From positions 140,001 to 204,000 of the forward strand of contig CACOGI010000001.1 in the NCBI GenBank assembly GCA_902626725.1: a stretch of 64,000 nucleotides of DNA, given 5' to 3'. The notes under the pieces are model-generated. The model was not told the origin of the DNA and made no database searches. It saw only the letters and a program-made list of their open reading frames with translations. The DNA comes from an uncultured Pelagibacteraceae bacterium (lineage in GTDB: Bacteria; Pseudomonadota; Alphaproteobacteria; Pelagibacterales; Pelagibacteraceae). Positions within the stretch are counted from its first letter, which is position 1, and every line of letters starts with the position of its first letter. The position numbers and the translations under genes are program-made. This document shows, piece by piece, positions 43,742 through 52,134 of this stretch.

Positions 43742-45138
43742 TGATTTCTGCAAATTTATCTGCTGTTTTTTATTTAATTTCAGGAGTATTATTTATCTTG
43801 GCATTAAGAGGTCTATCTTCTCCAGAAACATCAAGACAGGGAAATTTCTTTGGAATAATGGGAATGGTTATTGCTATTTCAGTAACATTTTTATCAATAG
43901 GAAATTTTTCTACAGGTTTTATTTTTGTTTTGATTTTTCTATTAATCGGTGGCTTAGTAGGTGCATTTATTGCTTATAAAATACCAATGACAGCTATGCC
44001 AGAACTCGTTGCGGGTTTTCATAGTTTGGTTGGTCTTGCCGCAGTTTTTGTTGCAATTTCTGCATTTTTAAATCCTTCAGCTTTTGGCCTAGGCTTTCCA
44101 GGAAATATTAAGCTCGCAAGTTTGATTGAAATGTCAATAGGAGCTGCTATAGGAGCAATAACTTTTTCAGGTTCAGTCATAGCCTTTTTAAAACTTCAGG
44201 GTATTATGTCAGGATCCCCAATAACCTTTAAGGGTCAACATGCCTTAAATGCTTTAATATTAATTTCTATAGTAATTTTAATATATTTATTGTGTTCAAC
44301 ACAATCATCGAACGTGTTCTGGATATTATTAGCCATTTCATTCATTGTAGGTTTTCTTTTAATTATCCCTATTGGCGGTGCAGATATGCCAGTTGTTATT
44401 TCTATGCTTAACTCTTATTCTGGTTGGGCTGCAGCTGGAATTGGATTTACTTTAGAAAATACAGCATTGATAATTACCGGAGCATTAGTTGGTTCGTCTG
44501 GTGCAATTTTATCTTACATAATGTGCAAAGGTATGAACCGATCATTCTTTAACGTTATTTTAGGAGGATTTGGTGCCACAGAACAATCCTCAAGCTCCCA
44601 AAATAAAGAACAAAGACCAGTTAAAAATGGTAATGCTGATGATGCAGCTTTTTTAATGAAAAATGCCTCATCTGTAATAATAGTTCCAGGATATGGGATG
44701 GCTGTTGCTCAAGCACAACATGCACTCAGAGAAATGGTTGATACTTTAAAAAAAAATGGAATCAAGGTTTCTTATGCAATTCATCCAGTAGCGGGTAGAA
44801 TGCCCGGGCATATGAATGTTTTGTTAGCTGAGGCCAATGTACCATACGATGAAGTTTTTGAATTAGAGGAAATAAATAATGATTTTGCAAATGCCGATGT
44901 TGCATTTGTAATAGGAGCAAATGATGTTACTAACCCTGTTGCAAAAACTGATCCTCAAAGTCCTATTTATGGAATGCCAGTTTTGGATGTTGAAAAATGT
45001 AAATCTGTTTTATTTGTAAAAAGAAGTTTATCACCAGGTTATGCTGGTATAGATAATGAGTTATTTTATCGAGAAAATACTCTTATGTTATTTGCAGATG
45101 CAAAAAAAATGACAGAAGATATCACAAAAAATCTATAG
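43741..45138 (+). CDS. pntB: NAD(P) transhydrogenase subunit beta
   Basis: 465 residues. The first half is membrane-embedded (about nine helices), including IPMTAMPELVAGFHSLVGLAAVFVA. The C-terminal NADP domain has VIIVPGYGMAVAQAQHALREM, HPVAGRMPGHMNVLLAEANVPYDEV and SLSPGYAGIDNELFY, all standard PntB. Third gene of pntAA-pntAB-pntB, supplying NADPH for biosynthesis. It is followed eight bases later by the transaldolase-like gene. Confidence 0.96.
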   Translation: MISANLSAVFYLISGVLFILALRGLSSPETSRQGNFFGIMGMVIAISVTFLSIGNFSTGFIFVLIFLLIGGLVGAFIAYKIPMTAMPELVAGFHSLVGLAAVFVAISAFLNPSAFGLGFPGNIKLASLIEMSIGAAIGAITFSGSVIAFLKLQGIMSGSPITFKGQHALNALILISIVILIYLLCSTQSSNVFWILLAISFIVGFLLIIPIGGADMPVVISMLNSYSGWAAAGIGFTLENTALIITGALVGSSGAILSYIMCKGMNRSFFNVILGGFGATEQSSSSQNKEQRPVKNGNADDAAFLMKNASSVIIVPGYGMAVAQAQHALREMVDTLKKNGIKVSYAIHPVAGRMPGHMNVLLAEANVPYDEVFELEEINNDFANADVAFVIGANDVTNPVAKTDPQSPIYGMPVLDVEKCKSVLFVKRSLSPGYAGIDNELFYRENTLMLFADAKKMTEDITKNL

Positions 45139-45146
45139 GTAGTTAT

Positions 45147-45845
45147 TTGAAAACTAAAATCTTTTGTGACATTGCTGAATTAGATCAAATCAAAAAATTT
45201 AACAAAAAAAAAATTGTTAAAGGCTTTACTACAAATCCAAGTTTAATGAGAAAAGCTGGTGCAAATGACTATAAGTCTTATTCCAAAAAAATTTTGAAAA
45301 TATGTAAAAATAAACCAGTCTCACTTGAAGTTTTCGCAGATGATTACCTAGAAATGAAAAAACAAGCATTACAAATAAATACTTGGGCTAAAAATGTGTA
45401 TGTTAAAATTCCAGTATCAAATTCAAAAGGAAAATTTATGGGAAAAATTATCAAGGAACTTAATAATAAAAATATAAAACTTAATATCACAGCTGTTTAT
45501 AGCGCTCTTCAGACAAAAAAAATATTAGGAGTAATAAATAAGAAATCAAAGGTAATTATATCTATATTTGCTGGAAGAGCAGGAGATACAGGAAAAGATC
45601 CTGTTCCAGAATTTAAGAAAAGTATTTCTTTTGCTAAAAAATTCAAAAACGTAGAAATACTTTGGGCTAGCGTGAGAGAACCCTATAATTATTTACAGGC
45701 AAAACAACTTGGTTGTCATATTATAACAATTCCACCATCTACTATTTTAAAAATAGAGAATTTTGGTAAAACATTTGATCAACTCACAAAAGAAACTGTT
45801 AAAGGTTTTTTAGCTGATAGTAAAAAATCTCAATTTAAAATTTGA
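45147..45845 (+). CDS. Transaldolase / fructose-6-phosphate aldolase family protein (TalC/FSA-like)
   Basis: 232 residues, TTG start at 45147. MKTKIFCDIAELDQIKKF, KGFTTNPSLMRKAG, VYVKIPVSN (predicted Schiff-base Lys), LNITAVYSALQ and ISIFAGRAGDTGKDPVP follow the short TalC/FSA type. Transaldolase transfers dihydroxyacetone units in the pentose phosphate pathway; FSA splits fructose 6-phosphate. Which activity is present cannot be decided by eye. The gene is eight bases behind pntB, and its 3' end faces the tRNA gene. Confidence 0.82.
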   Translation: MKTKIFCDIAELDQIKKFNKKKIVKGFTTNPSLMRKAGANDYKSYSKKILKICKNKPVSLEVFADDYLEMKKQALQINTWAKNVYVKIPVSNSKGKFMGKIIKELNNKNIKLNITAVYSALQTKKILGVINKKSKVIISIFAGRAGDTGKDPVPEFKKSISFAKKFKNVEILWASVREPYNYLQAKQLGCHIITIPPSTILKIENFGKTFDQLTKETVKGFLADSKKSQFKI

Positions 45846-45850
45846 AAAAT

Positions 45851-45927
<77 letters not shown>

Positions 45928-45933
45928 ATATTC

Positions 45934-46128
45934 TTAAATTCTGTTTTTAAGTTTGTTTAACTTTTTAACTCTTTTAATGTTTTCTTGAAGAATTCTTTTT
46001 TTCTTTTCCGAAGGTTTTTCATAAGTATTTTTTAATTTTATCACCTTAAAAAAACCATCTCTTTGAAGCTTTCTTTTTAAAACTCTTAAAGCTTGTTCGA
46101 CATTATTATCTTTTACTTCTATTTTAAT
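45934..46128 (-). CDS. rpsU: 30S ribosomal protein bS21, probable AUU start
   Basis: About 64 residues: (M)KIEVKDNNVEQALRVLKRKLQRDG, then YEKPSEKKKRI, a clear bS21. The frame contains no ATG between an upstream in-frame TAA and the conserved region. The track starts at TTG (46140), but that TTG is part of TTGGAGGTAG, a strong Shine-Dalgarno. The codon five bases after GGAGG is ATT at 46128, which gives the standard bS21 N-terminus length. I therefore favour an AUU start, as known for infC; TTG at 46140 is the alternative. It follows trcR and precedes initiator tRNA by six bases, so the operon serves translation initiation. Confidence 0.85.
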   Translation of the reverse strand: MKIEVKDNNVEQALRVLKRKLQRDGFFKVIKLKNTYEKPSEKKKRILQENIKRVKKLNKLKNRI

Positions 46129-46132
46129 AACT

Positions 46133-46138
46133 ACCTCC
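46133..46138 (-). promoter_or_regulatory. Strong Shine-Dalgarno of rpsU (GGAGGT) deciding a non-AUG start
   Basis: On the minus strand the sequence TTTTTTGGAGGTAGTTATTAAA places GGAGG five bases before ATT. It is one of the best anti-SD matches seen in the window, where most genes show none. It overlaps the TTG start proposed by the ORF track, which argues against that TTG being used. Confidence 0.65.
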
Positions 46139-46191
46139 AAAAAAGTGAGTAAGTAGCACTTTTATATTTTTATGTCTATTAGTTTTAATCA

Positions 46192-46773
46192 TTAATTACT
46201 ATCCTGTTGAGATTTTTGTTGTTTTTCTCTTTCTTTTTTTTCTCTCTTAATTCTTCTTTCAGCCTTTTCAATGGCTTCTATTAAATCTTTTTGTGTAAAG
46301 AGATTAAGGGCCACTGGGTCTTTAGGACTTAAATTATTGTAATTCCAATAACTCTTATTTCTTATTGAGGTTACAGAGTTTCTTGTAATACCCACTAACT
46401 TTGCAATCTGCGAGTCTTTAAGAATGTTATGTTGCTTAACTAACCAAAGAGCAGAATCGGGCTTGTCTTGTCTTTTAGATAAAGGAACGTACTTTTTAAT
46501 TTTTTTTTCACTATTTGAAATTTCAATATCTGTACTTTTAATTTGCAATGGTCTACTTTCATCTTTTGATGAAAGATCAATTTCATCTCTTGACAATTGC
46601 CCAGATATAATTGGATTATAAGCTTTTATTCCTTTAGCAACTTCGCCATCAGCAATACCTTGCACTTCAACTTCGTGAAGCTTACAAAAATCTGCAATTT
46701 GTTTGAATGTTAAAGTAGTATTTTCAACTAACCAAACAGCAGTTGCCATTGGCATTAAGGGAGCATCTGACAT
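46192..46773 (-). CDS. trcR: Cell cycle transcriptional regulator TrcR (DUF1013)
   Basis: 193 residues. PLMPMATAVWLVENTTLTFKQIADFCKLHEVEVQGIADGEVAKGIKAYNPI is the DUF1013 signature, conserved almost throughout Alphaproteobacteria. A second helix-turn-helix-like block LVKQHNILKDSQIAKLVGITRNSVTSIRNKSYWN repeats the same design. A charged C-terminal tail (EKAERRIKREKKEREKQQK) follows. TrcR is linked to cell-cycle transcription in Caulobacter; its role here is by homology. The ATG abuts the rpmE stop, and rpsU follows after about 50-60 bases. Confidence 0.9.
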   Translation of the reverse strand: MSDAPLMPMATAVWLVENTTLTFKQIADFCKLHEVEVQGIADGEVAKGIKAYNPIISGQLSRDEIDLSSKDESRPLQIKSTDIEISNSEKKIKKYVPLSKRQDKPDSALWLVKQHNILKDSQIAKLVGITRNSVTSIRNKSYWNYNNLSPKDPVALNLFTQKDLIEAIEKAERRIKREKKEREKQQKSQQDSN

Positions 46774-47004
46774 TTAATTTTTTTTATCTGATTTAAAGTT
46801 TTGAAATTTTTTATTAAATTTACTTATTCTACCTTTATCCATCAATTTCTGTTTTCCACCAGTCCAAGCTGAATGGGATATTGGATCAATTTCTAACTTT
46901 AAAGTCTCCCCTTCTTTTCCCCAAGTCGATTTAGTTTCAAACTGGCTACCATCGGTCATTTCTACTTTTATCTTGTGATAATTAGGATGAATATTTTTTT
47001 TCAT
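46774..47004 (-). CDS. rpmE: 50S ribosomal protein bL31
   Basis: 76 residues: [56 protein letters not shown]. The HP.Y......DG..F...ST and D..SH..WTG.. blocks are diagnostic. The CxxC zinc motif is missing, so it is the C-minus form. It is directly upstream of trcR with no gap, and 36 bases downstream of suhB on the same strand. Confidence 0.96.
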   Translation of the reverse strand: MKKNIHPNYHKIKVEMTDGSQFETKSTWGKEGETLKLEIDPISHSAWTGGKQKLMDKGRISKFNKKFQNFKSDKKN

Positions 47005-47039
47005 GACCAGCTTTATAACAAAAGAATTTTTTAAAACAA

Positions 47040-47780
47040 TTAAAAGTTACTAAGTTTTTCAATTAATTTAACGTTAATATTAGTACTAGAAGCAATAATC
47101 TTAATATTCTTATAAGTTGAAAGATTTATATCATTAATATTTCCACCTGCTTCCTTAACTAAAACAATTCCAGCAGCTATATCCCAAATATTTAAATCAT
47201 TCTGGAAATATCCGTCATATCTTCCTGATGCCACGTATGCCATGTCTAAAGCAGCGCATCCAGATTTTCTATAGGGAAGATCTAATTCTTTTTCGATCCT
47301 ACCTCCAGTAGCAAATAAACAATTATTAATATCATTTTTTTTTGAGACTCTAACTCTTTGGTTATTAAAATAAGCTCCATTATTTTTTTCTGCATAAAAC
47401 ATTTCATTTTTAATAGGATCAAAAACTATTCCAGAAATTATTTCTTCATTAGATTTAAGTGCTATAGAAATTGCAAAATGTGGTATACCATGTAAAAAGT
47501 TAACAGTGCCGTCTATAGGGTCAATTATCCAGGTATTTTTTTTGTCCTTATTTACCTCAATACCATTTTCTTCACTTATTATTGAATAGTGAGGCTTGGC
47601 TTTTTTTAATTCTTCAATAATTATTTTTTCAGTTTTTATATCTGAGTTCGTAACAAAATCAGATGGTCCTTTTTTAGAAACCTGTAGTTTTTCAATTTCA
47701 CCGAAGTCTCTAATTAAAATTTTTGAAGCTTTCTCACAAGCTTTGATCATTACATTTAGATTTGCTGAAATTGAATTCAT
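47040..47780 (-). CDS. suhB: Inositol monophosphatase family protein (SuhB-like)
   Basis: 246 residues. The metal-binding motifs are [31 protein letters not shown] (motif A) and [17 protein letters not shown] (motif B), and [13 protein letters not shown]-like [17 protein letters not shown] lies between. The family removes phosphate from inositol 1-phosphate and related substrates; in proteobacteria SuhB also assists rRNA antitermination. It sits between efp (4-base gap) and rpmE in a translation-related block, which suits the second role. Confidence 0.9.
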   Translation of the reverse strand: MNSISANLNVMIKACEKASKILIRDFGEIEKLQVSKKGPSDFVTNSDIKTEKIIIEELKKAKPHYSIISEENGIEVNKDKKNTWIIDPIDGTVNFLHGIPHFAISIALKSNEEIISGIVFDPIKNEMFYAEKNNGAYFNNQRVRVSKKNDINNCLFATGGRIEKELDLPYRKSGCAALDMAYVASGRYDGYFQNDLNIWDIAAGIVLVKEAGGNINDINLSTYKNIKIIASSTNINVKLIEKLSNF

Positions 47781-47784
47781 GAAA

Positions 47785-48345
47785 CTAAACTTTTTTTATA
47801 TATTCAAGATTTCGAGTATCAACTATTATCTCATCTCCAGCTTCAACAAAGGGTGGAACTTGAATATTTAAACCATTACATAGAGTTGCTGGTTTATAAG
47901 ATGAAGAAACTGTTTGACCCTTTAAAGCTGCATCTGTTGTCTCTATTTTGCATGTGACTTGATTTGGCAAATCAACTGAAATAGCTGAGTCATTATAAAA
48001 GTTGATAGATACTTGTAAGTTTTCACTAAGCAATTTACCTTTTTCACCAATAATATCTTTTCTGATTTCTATTTGTTCAAATGATTTAGGCTCCATAAAA
48101 AAATAATTATTTTCGTCTTCATATAAAAAGTTGTAATTAGCTTCTTCTAACGAAGCTTTTTCTACAGTTTCGCTTGATCTAAATCGTTCGTTTAGTTTGG
48201 TATTTTTATTTAAACTCTTCATTTCAACCTGGGCAAAAGCACCACCTTTACCTGGTTTTACATGTTGTGTTTTAAGTACTATCCACAAATCATTATTATG
48301 TTCTAAAAGCATACCCACTCTTATTTCACCAGCATTAATTTTCAT
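47785..48345 (-). CDS. efp: Translation elongation factor P
   Basis: 186 residues, three-domain EF-P length. MKINAGEIRVGMLLEHNNDLWIVLKTQHVKPGKGGAFAQVEMKSL includes the KPGKGGAF tip loop whose Lys is the modification site. Domain III ends with GDEIIVDTRNLEYIKKV. It relieves stalling at polyproline. Its ATG overlaps the thiE stop by four bases (ATGA). Confidence 0.97.
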   Translation of the reverse strand: MKINAGEIRVGMLLEHNNDLWIVLKTQHVKPGKGGAFAQVEMKSLNKNTKLNERFRSSETVEKASLEEANYNFLYEDENNYFFMEPKSFEQIEIRKDIIGEKGKLLSENLQVSINFYNDSAISVDLPNQVTCKIETTDAALKGQTVSSSYKPATLCNGLNIQVPPFVEAGDEIIVDTRNLEYIKKV

Positions 48346-48956
48346 TTTAATTTATTTATTGCTTCGATTGGTTTTAGTTTTTTATTTTTCCAAATGTAGC
48401 CTGAGATAGCTAAAAAGTTGGCTTTATTCAATAGAAGTTTTTTATAATTTTCTGAATTAATACCCCCAATAACAACAATGGGAGTTTTTGTGATCTTTCT
48501 AGCTTTTTTAAGTAAATTTATTGATGCTTTATATTTTACTATTTTAGTTTTTGAGGAATTGAAAGCCCCGAAAGCCAAATAGTTTGCTTTATTTTTTATA
48601 GCTATTCTTGCTAATCTTATAGAATTATGACAAGTAATTCCTATTATCTTATTTCCAATTAATTTTCTTGCTTTAGAAATACTCATATCTTTTTGACCCA
48701 AATGACAACCATCAGCACCTAATTTTTTTGCAAGGTGAACATCATCATTTATTAAAAATTTGACATTAAATTTTTTACATATTCTTTTTATCTTTCTTCC
48801 AATAACTAATTTTTTTTTTAAACTTCCATGCTTAAGTCTAAGTTGAAAAAAACTCACTTTTTTTTGTTTTAAAACTTCAATTAGTTCAGTATGGAAAGAG
48901 TTATTAATCTTTGTTGGTGAGATGAGGTAGATAAATTTTTTTCTGTTAAATTTCAA
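48342..48956 (-). CDS. thiE: Thiamine-phosphate synthase family protein (ThiE)
   Basis: 204 residues, TTG start at 48956 that overlaps the fba stop by 11 bases. VSFFQLRLKHGSLKKK, KFNVKFLINDDVHLAKKLGADGCHLGQKDMS, IIGITCHNSIRLARIAIKNKANYLAFGAFNSSKTK and PIVVIGGINSEN follow the ThiE/TenI barrel order, with the phosphate-binding and pyrophosphate Asp/Lys positions. ThiE joins HMP-pyrophosphate and thiazole phosphate. SAR11 bacteria are known to lack thiC and depend on external HMP-type precursors, which fits a retained thiE. I saw no TPP riboswitch in front. Confidence 0.85.
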   Translation of the reverse strand: MKFNRKKFIYLISPTKINNSFHTELIEVLKQKKVSFFQLRLKHGSLKKKLVIGRKIKRICKKFNVKFLINDDVHLAKKLGADGCHLGQKDMSISKARKLIGNKIIGITCHNSIRLARIAIKNKANYLAFGAFNSSKTKIVKYKASINLLKKARKITKTPIVVIGGINSENYKKLLLNKANFLAISGYIWKNKKLKPIEAINKLK

Positions 48957-49953
48957 GATCTTTAGACCATTTTCCTTGAGCAGCTAAAGTATTCATTTTA
49001 GCTCGGTGGTTAAAAATCTTCTGAGTCCCCTCGATATTTTGAATATTTTGTGACCAAAATTTTAAGGCGCTTTGTTGAAGAGCTCTTCCGTAGGAAAAGC
49101 TCATTATAAAATTAGTATCATTATACTTATTTATTAAATCTAAATTTTCTGTTGCTTCTATTTCAGATTGACCTCCAGACAAAAAAGCAACTCCGGGAAC
49201 TTCTGACGGAACAGAATTTTTCAGACATTTTAAAGTCAATTTTGCAACCTCATCATTGGAAATTTGTTCTTTAGATTTATTTCCTGCTAATATCATATTT
49301 GGCTTAAGTATGATTCCCTTTAAATCAACTTTATGAATAATTAACTCTTCAAAACATTTTTTTATAACTTCAGATGTCTTTTCGTAACATTCTTTTGCAG
49401 AATGTTCTCCATCCATCAAAACTTCAGGTTCCACTATTGGAACCATTTTACATTCTTGTACTAATGCTGAATATCTTGCTAATGCATGTGCATTAGCATG
49501 TATCGAAAGTCTGCTTGGGTAATTTTTGGATATACTGTAGACTCCTCTCCATTTTGTAAATTTTGCACCGAGTTTATAATATTCTTTAAGTCTTTCTCTT
49601 AATCCATCCAAGCCTTCAGTTATTTTTTCATCTGCAGAGCCTGCTAAGGTTTTGGCGCCTGTATCAACTTTGATTCCTGGGGCACTTCCCATTTTTGTAA
49701 TTAATTCTGGTATAGTATTTTTTTTCGAGGAAACTTGTTTTATTGTTTCATCATACAAAATTACTCCTCCGATACATTCAGTCATACCTGACGCACTGAA
49801 TAACGTTTCTCTAAACAACAATCTATTTTCTGGAGTTGATGGAACTTTTACGGCATCTAATCTTTTGGTCATCGTTCCGGTGCTTTCATCTGCAGCAAGA
49901 ATACCTTTTCCATTTTCTAAAATTCTAATCGCTATATTATTTAATTCAGACAT
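48946..49953 (-). CDS. fbaB: Fructose-bisphosphate aldolase, class I
   Basis: 335 residues. GKGILAADESTGTM, KFTKWRGVYSI, VPIVEPEVLMDGEH, KGIILKPNMILAG (Schiff-base Lys) and VAFLSGGQSEIEATENLDLIN mark the eukaryotic-like class I aldolase. It interconverts fructose 1,6-bisphosphate and triose phosphates without metal. It is one base from pgk and overlaps thiE by 11 bases, forming the tkt-gap-pgk-fba central carbon operon. Confidence 0.95.
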   Translation of the reverse strand: MSELNNIAIRILENGKGILAADESTGTMTKRLDAVKVPSTPENRLLFRETLFSASGMTECIGGVILYDETIKQVSSKKNTIPELITKMGSAPGIKVDTGAKTLAGSADEKITEGLDGLRERLKEYYKLGAKFTKWRGVYSISKNYPSRLSIHANAHALARYSALVQECKMVPIVEPEVLMDGEHSAKECYEKTSEVIKKCFEELIIHKVDLKGIILKPNMILAGNKSKEQISNDEVAKLTLKCLKNSVPSEVPGVAFLSGGQSEIEATENLDLINKYNDTNFIMSFSYGRALQQSALKFWSQNIQNIEGTQKIFNHRAKMNTLAAQGKWSKDLEI

Positions 49954-49954
49954 A

Positions 49955-51133
49955 TTAATTTAAGGCTTTTATACCAGGTAGTTCTTTTCCTTCAAGATAT
50001 TCTAAAAATGCTCCACCAGCAGTTGAAACGAAGTTAAAATTTTTTAAAGTTTCGATTTGATTTATAACAGCTATTGTATCTCCACCTCCTATAACAGAGT
50101 AAACAGATTTATTTTTATTCTTTCTAATAATTGCTTTTGCTATTTCATAACTGCCGTTAGCAAAATTAGAATTTTCAAAATAACCTGCTGGACCATTCCA
50201 CAAAACAGTTTCACTACTTTCAATAATGTTTGTTATTTTATTTATAGTTTTTGGTCCTATATCTAAAATATAATCATCATCTTTAACTTCATTAAGCTCT
50301 TTTACTTCTGAAGTACCCTCTAGATTTTTTCCAACCAGAACATCTTCTGGAAAAGTAATCTTACATGAATAATTTTTGGAATTTTCAAATATTTGTTTTA
50401 TAATTTCCTCACAATTTTCCTCTTTTATTGATTTACCTATTTTATTTCCTTTAAAACTAATAATATTATTGGCCATCCCCCCAACAATTATTATATTATC
50501 AAATCTTGGTAGAAGATTTTTTATTATACCAATTTTTGTTGAAATTTTTGATCCTCCAATGATACAAGTAATCGGCTTTTTAATTTCAGTAGTTACTTTC
50601 TTTAAAGCATTTATTTCTGATTCTAATTGTAATCCTGCAAAAGATGGAAGAAATTCTGTAATTTTACTTATTGATGAGTGAGATCTGTGTGAACAAGAAA
50701 ATGCGTCGTTAACATATAAATCAGCTAACCCAGCTAAATGTTTTGCAAAAGAAGTATCGTTTTCCTCTTCTTCTTTGTAAAATCTAATATTTTCTAAAAA
50801 GATTATTTGATCATTTGGATTTTTAAATAAATCCTGTTTTTTTAATTTAAAAATATCATCATCAATTAATTTAATTTTTTGATTTATTTTTTTTTCTAAA
50901 CTTCTGCAGATTGGTTTTAGAGAAAGATTTTTATCTATTTTACCTTTTGGACGTCCAATATGGGAGACTATTATAATTTTGGATCTTTTTTTAAGTAAAA
51001 AGTTGATTACAGGTAAAATCTTTTCAATTCTTGTTTCGTCGATTATAAGTCCATTATTTAATGGTACATTCAGATCTAATCTTAATAAAATTTTTTTTTG
51101 ATTAAGATTTTCTTGATCTTTAATATTTTTCAT
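49955..51133 (-). CDS. pgk: Phosphoglycerate kinase
   Basis: 392 residues from the ATG at 51133; the track start at 51169 runs back into gap, while this ATG shares one base with the gap stop. KKILLRLDLNVPLNNG, SHIGRPKGKIDKNLSL, LADLYVNDAFSCSHRSHSS, IIGGSKISTKIG and the C-terminal VIGGGDTIAVI are diagnostic. It makes ATP from 1,3-bisphosphoglycerate, or the reverse in gluconeogenesis. Confidence 0.96.
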   Translation of the reverse strand: MKNIKDQENLNQKKILLRLDLNVPLNNGLIIDETRIEKILPVINFLLKKRSKIIIVSHIGRPKGKIDKNLSLKPICRSLEKKINQKIKLIDDDIFKLKKQDLFKNPNDQIIFLENIRFYKEEEENDTSFAKHLAGLADLYVNDAFSCSHRSHSSISKITEFLPSFAGLQLESEINALKKVTTEIKKPITCIIGGSKISTKIGIIKNLLPRFDNIIIVGGMANNIISFKGNKIGKSIKEENCEEIIKQIFENSKNYSCKITFPEDVLVGKNLEGTSEVKELNEVKDDDYILDIGPKTINKITNIIESSETVLWNGPAGYFENSNFANGSYEIAKAIIRKNKNKSVYSVIGGGDTIAVINQIETLKNFNFVSTAGGAFLEYLEGKELPGIKALN

Positions 51134-52134
51134 TAAGAAATTTCGTGAAGATATTCTACTATATCGCACATTCTATTTGAAAAACCCCATTCATTATCAT
51201 ACCAAGCAGAAATTTTACCCATGTTTTTTCCAACTACATTTGTTAAGTTTGCATCAACGATTGATGATGAAGAATTATGATTAAAGTCAATTGAAACTAG
51301 TTTTTCTTTTGTGATTTCAAGAATCTTATTTTTTTTACTAAATTTTTGAAATGCCAAATTTATTTTTTCAACACTTAATTCTTTTTTTGTGCAAAAAACA
51401 AGCTCAATTAATGAAACATTAGGAGTTGGAACCCTCATTGCTACACCTTCTAATTTTCCTTTTAGCGAGGGTATAATTTCACTAATTGCTTTAGATGCGC
51501 CAGTTGAGGTTGGCACAATTGATTGGCTTGCAGACCGAGCTCTTCTTAGGTCTTTATGAGAATTATCTAAAATTCTTTGATCACTCGTGAAAGCATGAAT
51601 TGTTGTCATAAAACCCTTCTCAATTTCAAAATTTTCATGCAACACATGAGCTACTGGTGCAAGACAATTAGTTGTGCATGATGCAGCAGAAATAATCTTA
51701 TCATCTTTTTTTAATGTTGACTCATTGACACCAAATACAACTGTTTTATCTGCATTTTTACAAGGCGCTGACACAATAACTTTTTTTGCTCCATTTTTAA
51801 TATGTGGTTTTAATTTATCTTTTGAATTAAATTTACCTGTGCATTCAAAAACATAATCCACACCATATTTTTTCCAATTTATATTATTAAGATCTGTTTC
51901 TTGAGTGAAAGAAATTTTATTTTTGTTAATAATAAGGTGCTTATTATCAAAACTAACATCTGCTCCAAATTTTCCATGAATTGAGTCATATTTTAATAAA
52001 GTTGAACAAATTTCAGAATTTGTTCTATTATTTATATGTTTTATCTCAATATTCTTATTGCCATTTTCAATAATAGATCGAACTATCATTCTTCCTATTC
52101 TACCCATTCCATTTATTCCAATTTTTATTTTCAT
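51133..52134 (-). CDS. gap: Glyceraldehyde-3-phosphate dehydrogenase, type I
   Basis: 333 residues. [18 protein letters not shown] is the NAD motif, [23 protein letters not shown] holds the catalytic Cys, and [12 protein letters not shown] closes the active site. Converts glyceraldehyde 3-phosphate to 1,3-bisphosphoglycerate. Its ATG overlaps the tkt stop by four bases and its stop overlaps the pgk ATG by one, so the cluster is translationally coupled. Confidence 0.97.
   Translation of the reverse strand: MKIKIGINGMGRIGRMIVRSIIENGNKNIEIKHINNRTNSEICSTLLKYDSIHGKFGADVSFDNKHLIINKNKISFTQETDLNNINWKKYGVDYVFECTGKFNSKDKLKPHIKNGAKKVIVSAPCKNADKTVVFGVNESTLKKDDKIISAASCTTNCLAPVAHVLHENFEIEKGFMTTIHAFTSDQRILDNSHKDLRRARSASQSIVPTSTGASKAISEIIPSLKGKLEGVAMRVPTPNVSLIELVFCTKKELSVEKINLAFQKFSKKNKILEITKEKLVSIDFNHNSSSSIVDANLTNVVGKNMGKISAWYDNEWGFSNRMCDIVEYLHEIS

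Noticed and set aside
43707-43979. ORF of 90 residues inside pntAB/pntB
   Set aside because: Out-of-frame shadow: the overlapping PntAB and PntB proteins are fully conserved in the other frame, and this one has low-complexity F/R/Y content.
48957-49000. TPP riboswitch upstream of thiE
   Set aside because: thiE overlaps fba; there is no leader, and no THI-box sequence was seen.
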